From: Piezodorus guildinii
Taxonomy: Eukaryota; Arthropoda; Insecta; Hemiptera; Pentatomidae
Length of the DNA: 64,000 bases
NCBI GenBank assembly: GCA_023052935.1
Contig: CM041292.1
Span: 173,104,900 to 173,168,899, forward strand
Direction: 5' to 3'
Shown: positions 55,223 through 64,000 of the stretch, piece by piece
Layout: each line of letters begins with the position of its first letter
Position numbering within the stretch: the first letter of the stretch is position 1
Program-made: the position numbers and the translations under genes
Notes under the pieces: model-generated
Told to the model about the DNA's origin: nothing
Seen by the model: only the letters and a program-made list of their open reading frames with translations
The model's database searches: none

Positions 55223-56280
55223 CTTTGTTTCACATTGAATTTCAATCAATGTCTCCAAGAGATGGAAAATGGGGGGATGTGCAACTGAAAAACTCCCATT
55301 GAGTATTGCATGAAAGCTTTCGCAACTATTGGTAGTGCGATTGATGGTTGCGGCATACTCGGCCCACAAACTAGGAGGAAAAGGAGCTTCCTCCTCCAGA
55401 TATGTATGGAAAAGCTAATCTGAGAATTAATCAATCGTTGTCACTGATTTGATGGCCATTAAGTCATCAGTGAAACACTCCATAACTTCCTCGCGTTTTA
55501 AAAACGGTAAACCAAAAGCACATCTGAAAAAGTATCCCTCTTCAAAGTTGACATTTTTATAGGACTTTGGAGGTCATATTTTTTGTATTTTTCTCCACCA
55601 ACTTTAGAACAAGTGAAATCGGCAACCCCTTATCATCGCTTTCGGCCACACCTTTTTACAAAAACATGTATAACTTCGAAATATATACAAATTTATTTTG
55701 GACTAAAAATAATCTGCAGGGCACAGCAATATTGGTTTATGTGATTTAAAGCTTTGGTATACGTATCCCATGTTTTATGGGGTAATATAAAATAACTAAT
55801 GGATCATATCTTATATTGTGATATCCATGAATCGTAGATAGCTGTGTAAAATATTTCGGGCAACTGCTAAACGTTCCATCCATGTATATTCTTTTGACCT
55901 GAGATATTGCATCCATTTTGGTTTTTGTACTAAAACCAATGATACTACCTCCGAAATCATTTAAAAATAAAAAAATTGTCATCTGTATTGGTTGCTATGT
56001 TTATTTCCCTTCAGAGAATATTGAGTTTCTAGATTAGTTTTGGGTAATTAACGCTCCTTGCATAATAAATATTTTTCTTATCATTGATGAGTCTTTAGTC
56101 TGTAAATCAGGTATGTGTGCCATTTATTAATTCTCTTCTTATTAGTTTAGACAGTCGAGCAGAAATGCTTTGTTCAGCTTTTCTTTTAACACTATTACTA
56201 ATTTTTTGTTGAGCTAGAACGTCACTTCCACATTTTTCGTAATCGTGTTCGTTGTTCTTCGCCGATTTATCCAGGTTTTA
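55222..56280 (-). pseudogene. MULE (FLYWCH-MULE type) transposase relic
   Basis: Minus-strand readings in order: EHDYEKCGSDVLAQQKISNS...ARLSKLIRREL near 56240-56120, NIYYARSVNYPKL near 56080, FLFLNDFGGSIIGFS near 55970, and IYMDGTFSSCPKYFTQLSTI then HGYHN near 55885-55820, which carries the first catalytic Asp and the CP..FxQLxTIHG block of MULE transposases. WAEYAATINRTTNSCESFHA follows near 55365-55300. The order and motifs match animal FLYWCH/MULE proteins. Many stops and shifts are present. No terminal repeats were found. Confidence 0.8.
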
Positions 56281-56718
56281 AGATAACTTTAAAAAACACG
56301 TGCAACGTTGAACATCATCCCTTAACATTTTTTTTTTAATCGAAATTTGAATCTATCTTCTAATAATTTTTTTTATCTTTCTCGCCGATCGTAGTCCCCT
56401 TTTACATACATTTAAAAGATACACTTCACAACACTGCACAATCGAGACACAAACGAAGCTAACAACTTATCTTTTAGAATACTACCTAAGAAATTTCGGT
56501 AAAACCATCTGGTTTTTCCTTAAATGAGTTTTTCTGGAGTAAGATTTTTCAAAAAATCGTTTTTATGCTTACTGAGATAAGCATTTAGAAATGTTTTCCT
56601 TTGTTCTTCTTGTTATAAAATAAAAATGTTCAATAAATATAAAATAACAATATATGTTAAACGTACATGAAATTGGACAATAAAAATTGAGTATTTGACA
56701 TTGTGTATACCTGCTTTG

Positions 56719-56728
<10 letters not shown>
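56281..56728. other. AT-rich DNA, no feature seen
   Basis: Nothing recognised. Confidence 0.4.

Positions 56729-56801
<73 letters not shown>
56729..56801. repeat. (TC)n(AT)n microsatellite
   Basis: About 12 TC units followed by about 22 AT units. Confidence 0.95.
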
Positions 56802-56804
<3 letters not shown>

Positions 56805-58779
56805 TGTGGATATTGGGCCTCTAACTATCAGTTAATCTTAATATTATTATCAATTAATTTATTAACCGTCTTAATATTATCTTTTTAGGAGTTGATCCCC
56901 CATTTTTTTCTCACTTTGATGGTTCGTTGGAGAAATTTATCCTAAATATCAGTCAGGCTATTTCTCCTTAAAATGTTTCTTTATATTTATTACGCATGTG
57001 AGAAAAAAAACATGTCGAGGACATCTAAGTGAACCTAGTGGAAAACTATTGAGGGAATATTCGAGAAAACTTCTAACATTCGAAAAATCGAATTTTATTC
57101 TTTTAAATGTAATTCCTTCGTTGCTAGATAAGGAAAAAGAAACCTGCCTATGAGAACTTCATAAAATCGTCAACTTCTCTTATGAAAGGTAATGATGGAC
57201 CTCATATATCAGTAATAGCTATATATATATATATTTTTTTTTTTTTAAATATACTTCTTAAAGGATACTTCCACAATGACACAACAGGACCTAATTCGGA
57301 CTCGCCCTTCTATTTCTGTTAAAAGGACTTCGCTTTTGTTACATTGTGACATCGTCCAGCATTTTATTGTGAAAACGTATACCACGTATCCATTTTTCAT
57401 TGTAAACTTTACATTACTGTTTTAAATTGAGTTAAATTTCATGCTGTATTGTACTTGTTCAACAGAAAAACATTGGGGAAAGCAGATCTCAAAAGAATAT
57501 TTTTTTCTTGAAGCAAATGATCTGTATTTATTTTTTGTTTTTCATAAATATTGGAATACATCTGTTTTTTGAGCTCGGTAATGTAGATACTTGCAATTTT
57601 CTTAATAAATTGTTATTTTAAAGCCTTCTTGGTTATTTTAATCCTTTTTTATTTTCATAGCTATTTTTCTTCTTAAGAATTAGGTCCCGAATTACCGACT
57701 GCCGTCTTCTAAACTTGAACTATATAAGATAAATACGTGGTTTGCAGATACCAGATCATCATTTTAATGTATTTTTTCTCATTTTAATCCTATTATAATA
57801 CTTACGGTTTATATTGGATTTACTGACAATGAATGATTAAAATTTAACACGTTGATTGCCCCTTACCCCAAAAAATCAAGCCGTGCAGCATGCGTGTTGT
57901 GAATGTAGCTGGAAAGCTAGTTCGAAGTTCGAAACTAAAATGAATAAAAAAATCAGATTAGTCGTTGCATAGAAGATGATAAAGGAGAGTGGCAAAAACA
58001 TGTAAGTGTAAGCTGTTGGGAAATTTAATGAAAACACATGCTTCGATGAATACTAAACTCATTTTAAAATAAGAGGAAACTAGACTAAAACTTGTTTCAC
58101 ACAGTTGTTTGTGAAACACTAAATAATAATTAACTGTAAAGTAGTAGGTGATAATTCTCTAATGCGCGCACTTGGGTTATCGATTTGTTTTAACTTAGAA
58201 ACAATTTACAAACAAGAATAAAAGTTTTTCTTTGTTTACATAGAGAATGCTAAACTTTAAAGTAACTAGGGCATGGAAAGTCAGCCGCTAAAAGCAATAT
58301 ATTCGTTTATTTGAAAGTCTATTGGCTCTTCTGGGAAAACTGGGGAGGAATATTTAAAAAAGTATTTTCCGACTACTAACGTTGCTTAATACTTAATTTC
58401 TGTTAACATTATTAGAGGAGAAAAATGGGTAATTGTTTAAAGTATTTAAGAACAGAAGTTAAATATTTGAGCTTTTTCTCGTAAATCAAGATTATATAAA
58501 TATATACAATTATAAACTTGCTAATTGATAACTTCGTCGTGAATTGCAATGATAATGGCTGTACTTGTGTAATATTATGTCTTGATATCAGCTAATGCGC
58601 TCGATGATAACAGTCACACGCTACTTCGTCTATCAGAATTATGCTCTTTTCAGTAGGAATTCGCTTGAGTTCAGTCTGGAAAACATCACTAGACTTAAAG
58701 AAAACCACAGCAGTGAATATTGGAGGAATATCGGTAAACAAAGTTATAATTTACTTAGTACAATCAGGAAAAGTGAAAG
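56802..58779. other. AT-rich DNA, no gene seen
   Basis: About 2 kb without recognised features except a short (AT)n at 57220-57235. The ORF at 58595-58891 runs into the 5' end of the next LINE and is not supported. Confidence 0.45.
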
Positions 58780-58912
58780 GAGGGTCACTGATCAGCTGAT
58801 CGCCGCTAGCGCGGGCTTGCTTTCCTTTAACTTATCTTTCTTTTATTATTTTCCTTCTCATTTCATTATTTATTTATTTATTTATTTTTAAATCAATGAG
58901 ATATTTTCATCA

Positions 58913-59917
58913 AGTTATGTCCTCAAAAGCTACAAGTAAAAGATCTAGATCTGCAGGTTCAAACTCGTCCCTACAAAACAGAGACCTCGTAGTGAAAATA
59001 ATAAAAAAATGATTCCACCAGCGACCGCTTCAGCTATCTCTTAAGGATCTGAACCACAGCCTAGCACATCATCACAAGGATTAACTGATGAATCGCCGTT
59101 TTTTACATCGAACCCATTTCAGCTCCTCCAAAATGAAAAAGAAACCATGGAATCTTCTCCTATACCCAGGGAACCACAACCTCCACCAATTTTTGTTAAA
59201 AATATTTTAAAAATTTAACTACTTTGTGCGCATTTAAACAAATTAACCGATCCTAATAGTTATTCTTGTATAAGTAGAACCAGTGATACTAAAATATCCC
59301 CGACTACCGCCGAAAGTTACAGAAAAATAGTAAAATATCTGACTGAGACCAAAGCTGATTTTCATACCTATCAGTTGCCCCAGGAGAGAGCTTTAAGGGT
59401 TGTAATTAGAAGCCTACACCCTTCGACACCAGTTACAGCTATCAAAGGATAACTGACGGAAATAGCTATAAAGTGCGGCAAGTCACCAATGTTCTAAAAG
59501 ATAAAATTCCTCTGCCTCTATTCTTCGTAGACTTGGAACCATCAGCAGGAGTTGAGACAATTTACGACCTCAAAAGATTGTACTATACTAGTGTAAGAGT
59601 TGAGAAACCTTACACTAAGAAAGAAATAATTCAGTGCCATAATTGTCTTGCATATCCAGAACAAAGAGGCCCTGCCGGAACAACGTATACTTCAAAATCC
59701 TGAACCCCTTCCACAACCACCTATTCCTCAAAATTTACCCAACCCTCAAAAACCTCATCCGCATCAAATTTCTCATATTCCTCCTCCATCAAATGTCACA
59801 GACCTTACAAGTTTGATGACATCCTTCATCAGTGAAATCAAATCCCTTGTCATGCCGCTAATATCACTACTTACTAATCTCGTATCAAATTTAATCCCTT
59901 CCTTAAACAATCCTTAA
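58913..59917 (+). pseudogene. Jockey ORF1 (gag-like), broken
   Basis: Readings: SSKATSKRSRSAGSNSSLQN, then PPIFVKNILKI, SRTSDTKISPTTAESYRKIV and QERALRVVIRSLHPSTPVTA (RNA-binding/PRE domain). Then comes the Pre-C2HC block IPLPLFFVDLEPSAG...LKRLYYTSVRVEKPY, ending at CHNCLAY. There the zinc-knuckle region has been deleted and the frame joins EQRILQNPEPLPQPPIPQNL and the C-terminal VTDLTSLMTSFISEI. Several stops and shifts occur before 59470. Confidence 0.85.
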
Positions 59918-59935
59918 ATGACTACACCTAACTAA

Positions 59936-60556
59936 CTCCTTATCCATTCTCCTTTGGAATGCGAATAGTGTTAGGAATTACACTGACGAACTTACAGCTT
60001 TATTGTAAGACAATAACTTTGATGTAGCACTTATTACTGAAACTAGACTAACCACTAAACAGTTCTTTAAAATAAATACCGCAATACGTAACATACCGTA
60101 CGGACCACTCAGACGGAAAAGCCCATGCCGGTACTGCTGTCATTTTGCACCACTCCCTCTCCCACCACATACTCCCAGTTCCCTCCAATGATTTCCTACA
60201 ATGCACCGCCATAGTAATCAAGACTTTTTATTTTCCGATCACCCTCGCAACAGCGTACTACCCTCCTAAACATTCCATCTCCAAAATTCTATTCGAATCC
60301 TTCTCAATTCCTTAGGAAACCACTTCATTTTGGGTGCAGCCTTGAATGCTAAGAACCATCAATAGGGTTCCAGATGCACGAATTGTCGTGGGCGGAATTT
60401 ACTGTCTGCACTCAACTCTAGACGTTTCAACCTCCTGCCTCCTGACTCTACCTATCTACCTTCCTACCTACTAGCCAACTGATCCTAACCGTAATCCTGA
60501 CATCCTTGACTTCTTCATCCACAGCGGATTAGGCTCCCTAAACATGTCGGTGACTC
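59936..60556 (+). pseudogene. Jockey ORF2 endonuclease fragment, broken
   Basis: Equivalent to 50900-50270 on the minus strand: an ILLWNAN-like start, ALITETRLTTKQFF, a 1-bp insertion in 'aaaataaatacc' relative to the other copy, the DHSDGKAHAG block, and the same TAG after AAGAACCATCAA at 60361. It ends at the endonuclease region before the SDH motif. Confidence 0.85.
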
Positions 60557-61518
60557 GCGGGATGTCATTGTAAATGCTGGAGTACATTTTCTACTAGCAA
60601 TATACGGTGCTCCAAATTCTGAAAAGTCGATAGATAATTACTGATCTGATACTGTAGCTTCGCTAAACTAACAAGAGAAAGTATATCCATGAAATTTCCT
60701 TTATTTCGACCTACTTCTTGAGCAGCTTAACAGCATTTTTATCGAGTATATTACCAAATACAAACTTGGCTAGGAAGAGGAAATTGGATCCAGAACAGTG
60801 GGTTTGGGAGTTAAAAAATAATATAACGAAGCCAATAGCGACTTGATTACCACCAGCACCCGATTATCTGCTGTACACCATCTTTTGTAATTGTTCGAAA
60901 ACTGATTTTCGCGACCTTTGGAATGTTTAAATTTTTTATCCGGGACGATATCGATGTCGATTTAATTTGAGTTTGGAAACGACAATTTCCGTCTTTTATC
61001 TTCAGTATGAATAACTAAAGTTGATCTTACGCTAGATCGACAAACGCATTCTAATATAAGCTTTGATAGGTATAATACAGAATTTTAAGATTCTTTATGG
61101 TTCCAACCTTTGAGACTTAAAAGTCATGCAGCAAAGTATAAAATCCCCTGGGCTTCGCAGACTATGTCCAGGGGTTCTGCGAAATGTCATTGGGAAATTT
61201 ATCTTAAGTTCTTTAGGCTTAACGTATGGGTTAAGGCTTGACTTTTAATAATAATAACAAAATTATATGCGCACAATTAACATTCTAAGTGATATAATTA
61301 CTATAGATCACTGACTAGTGACTATTACTACACAATAACAATCATTAAATTATTGGTCATTTTCAATGTTTTGAAATGTAACAACAAATAGGGAAAAAAC
61401 CAATAAAGAATAAAATCGTTCTTAACACAATATAAGAATTTCAAGAAGAACTACTTAAAATGTTTTCAATTCATTTGAATAAAACCTCAAAACTCTTGAA
61501 ATATTACAATGGGTATTT
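60557..61518. other. AT-rich DNA, no feature seen
   Basis: Nothing recognised. Confidence 0.4.
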
Positions 61519-61546
61519 TTAAACTATATATAATATATATATATAG

Positions 61547-61591
<45 letters not shown>

Positions 61592-61592
61592 G
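61519..61592. repeat. (AT)n(AC)n microsatellite
   Basis: Interrupted AT run followed by about seven AC units. Confidence 0.9.
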
Positions 61593-63108
61593 ATTTTTTG
61601 GATTTAGGAGGTCCCTGTGTTGGAACCGCTGGCTTGGAGGGTAGAAATTGGAGGATCGGATATGATTCAAATCATTGAGAAGGTTTGTTGTTATTCATAC
61701 TTCGAAGTTAATCTTCATGAGTTAATTCAACATCAAACGAATTATTATTATTCAGTTATATTATTATTAATGTAATATGCAGTTTACATCACTCTTAACA
61801 CACTACACATTTATGTAAAGTTGATTTTGAAGAAAAACTGTTTTAATATCTGACTGTCTTAATATTTTCGTATTGGCTCACATGTAAACAACTATTTATG
61901 ATATCAATTTTGTTGGTTATTTCTTTCTTCCATTTCCTTTCCTTCTATACTTCATCAATCCGTTCTTCCATTCGCAATCTCAATTTCTCTCTGTAGTGGA
62001 TTATAGATAAACATACCAATGATATATTGTTTTTCCCAGTCAGGGAGAAATATACATTTTTTTTTTTATGTGGTTGCAGATATGAGCCAAATTGGGTTTG
62101 TTATCTCCGACATTTGAGCCCTAACAACTCTAAACCGTCAGGATCTGTAGCTTTTGGTGTAATCTCGTCATCTTCTGAAAACATTCTTACATAATGTAAT
62201 AGATAAATAATTACCCTCCCCCGCAAAAAAGGCTGTAATTCTGTTATTTTTCTGTAGTACCAATCAGAGGAGCTATAAGCCATGCGGAGGGGGAGAGGGA
62301 CATAAAATCCTTATCACTTTCCTTCCTCTACGTGTCAGGAGTGACTTAATCTTGTGTGCCAACTCTCTGTGGGTTACAGCTTGAATCTACCGAGTTCGAT
62401 ACCTTTTGGTTCAAAAAGTGGTTAGGAGTGCACATATTGTACTAGATAAATATCTTAATTTTAATAGGGTATGCATGAGGGTCACATGTTTATTCATTAT
62501 TGCTCTTGACAGAGTATAGTTAATAATCGTTGTTTGGTAAATAATGTTAGTATATTGGTTTATGTGCGTAGGTTATATATTGCGGGTAAAATAAAGACGC
62601 CAGATTATGTATAAAAAAAGAAATGTTTAATTAAAAACAATAATTCATATAAAATAATAAAATGAATACCCACAATTCTAATATAGCAAAGTAATAGTTC
62701 TGATTAAAATAAAATAGTATAATTGTTAAATTATTAGCCCTTTAATATTATATTGATTTTTAATGGTAATCTTATCTGCTGTCACCCTGTGTGACTTGAT
62801 GAGAGGAAGTTCTATAGTACGCACTCACTTATTACTTACGACTCGACTGCGATATTTAATTCCCCACACTGTATAATTCTCGGTAATGCGCATGCGCGCC
62901 TTTCTCTTAACCGTGTAAGTTTATCAGAATTATTACTGCGTATTTTTAAAACTAATAAAACCTAAATAAATTTACAACCAATAATTTTTCATAGAATCAC
63001 CAACAATCGTCTTTCATCTTTTCAGCTGTGATTTACATTTGGCAGTGTTCCAGGCTTCATTTCCTGCCCATGTTGATTGAGCTATTATAGGACAGCCTTT
63101 ATTATGAC
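61593..63108. other. AT-rich DNA, no gene seen
   Basis: About 1.5 kb without a recognised feature. The short minus-strand ORF at 62101-62283 is not supported by any motif. Confidence 0.4.
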
Positions 63109-63318
63109 AAAAAAAAAAAGAAAAAAAAACCTGTGCCACTACAACCCATGAAGAGCTAGGGCTCAGTGCATTTAGAGATTCGTACTGTGTCAAGGCCAAT
63201 GGCCGTGAAATGAGGTGATTCGGCCGACATCACGCTCAGCCGCCAGATTTTCCCCCATTTTTGGGTACCCACTTTATAGAGGCTGGGTCTGCCCCAGGAG
63301 GGTCTCCATACCCCAGGT
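63109..63318 (-). mobile_element. tRNA-derived SINE, family 1 (copy 4, 5'-truncated)
   Basis: The A-rich run at 63109-63129 is the inverted T-tail. CCTGTGCCACTACAACCCAT, then 'cggccgacatcacgctcagccgcc' and the 'gggtctccataccccagg' block are the reverse complement of the family body. Homology stops at 63318, before the tRNA-like head. Confidence 0.88.
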
Positions 63319-64000
63319 CATTGGCGTTCACACTTACATTTTACATTTGTTTTAATATAAACTTCTTTTCAAATATTTCTAGAGGATATTGGCTTTATTT
63401 TCATCATCTTTTAATAAGTCTTTTAGAATATTTTCCATTTTTAGTTCAATTCTTAATTGATTAAAAATTGGATTATCTAACAATATATGTTTCACTGTTC
63501 TCACATATTTATTTATATTTTGATTAACTGTTTAAATTACATTTTAAAAACTAAATTTAGTTTATATAGGAATCCCATTTCATTTAAAATAACTAATGAC
63601 AATGTTAGTTTTTAGATTCGCAACAGCTTAACATAAATATTATCAATTTAGTTACAATTCGGTACGTAATATGGTTTCTAAAATTTTGCGTACTTAATGG
63701 AAGAATATAACTTGCACCATCCTGTACATTTAACTATTATAACCTTCTTCCCAATAACATATGTTCATTAGTTTATGAGCTTACAGCAACTGTAACTTAC
63801 CTAAATTACCTTGAACGTTTAATTTTATTGCATAATAAGTTTTTTAAAATCTTGAGCTTTCCAACGGTATATTACTACTTATAGTTTAGATTATAACTTA
63901 GTTACAGAAATTTTTTTTTTCTCCTTTAAAGAAAAACTAAATTGCAATGTATTTTACTTATAAATAAATAAGTATAAGCTAGTAGAGAGAGAACTAGTGT
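63319..64000. other. AT-rich DNA with a fragment of repeat R (copy E)
   Basis: At about 63845-63880 the minus strand carries ATACCGTTGGAAAGCTCAAG, the diagnostic core of repeat R, in inverted orientation. No gene is seen. Confidence 0.5.

Larger units (their letters stand above)
58780..60556 (+). mobile_element. Jockey LINE, partial copy (ORF1 and start of ORF2)
   Basis: A GC-rich start (GGGTCACTGATCAGCTGATC) is a candidate 5' UTR. ORF1 (58913-59917) and the first ~200 codons' worth of ORF2 endonuclease follow, ending abruptly at 60556 after ATGTCGGTGACT. From about 59640 to the end it is almost identical, in inverted orientation, to 51170-50270. The rest of ORF2 and the 3' end are missing, so this is not a simple 5'-truncated insertion. 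Confidence 0.88.

Overview
This window looks like AT-rich nuclear DNA of an arthropod, most likely an insect. The evidence is the mobile-element repertoire: Jockey, I-type, R1-like and RTE-like LINEs, a Penelope-like element, a Gypsy LTR element, piggyBac, PIF/Harbinger, MULE, hAT-type and Helitron relics, and three tRNA-derived SINE families. There are also many (AT)n microsatellites. No gene can be assigned to the host with confidence. Two stretches on the minus strand near 7.2-7.4 kb and 4.8-5.0 kb look like possible host exons, but only weakly. No rRNA, genuine tRNA, CRISPR array or bacterial operon is visible. All element assignments come from reading protein and DNA motifs by eye; no database search was run.

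Layout. 0-9.8 kb: a hairpin MITE, a SINE, a probable solo LTR, an RTE-like scrap, the 3' end of an I-type LINE and a decayed Jockey RT. 10.5-16 kb: a hAT-type MITE with an 8-bp target duplication, a Harbinger transposase relic, a 247-bp MITE, a SINE inside an (AT)n tract and LINE scraps. 17.9-19.5 kb: the 3' end of a Gypsy element on the minus strand, with its LTR and polypurine tract. Its integrase C-terminus runs in frame into an OARD1/TARG1-type macrodomain. 20.4-26.7 kb: a Jockey relic, an R1-like LINE with a 15-bp target duplication, a SINE with a 10-bp duplication, a Penelope-like RT relic and a second SINE family. 28.06-34.11 kb: an essentially full-length I-type LINE of about 6.06 kb bounded by a perfect 13-bp duplication. 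It has a gag-like ORF1, a 467-bp inter-ORF region, then endonuclease, RT and RNase H, broken by a few frameshifts and one internal stop. 34.3-41.6 kb: copies of an AT-rich interspersed repeat. One is interrupted by a 228-bp MITE and another by a 3,636-bp piggyBac-type element with TTAA duplications and 14-bp inverted ends. A long unrecognised pseudo-ORF ending in an R1-like ORF1 domain lies between the two copies.

The piggyBac element holds the most striking structure here. About 32 tandem 76-bp GC-rich units each carry a 20-bp palindrome, next to a decayed piggyBac transposase C-terminus. 42-64 kb: unassigned ORFs, two RTE 3' ends, an endonuclease scrap, a Helitron tip, a decayed Jockey element (minus), a third SINE family with a 13-bp duplication, a MULE relic, and a second partial Jockey copy (plus) that shares inactivating lesions with the first.

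The elements do not form a pathway. The window is a layered graveyard in which insertion order can be read from nesting: the AT-rich repeat came first, then the MITE and the piggyBac element inserted into separate copies, and the 76-bp array presumably amplified inside the piggyBac element afterwards.
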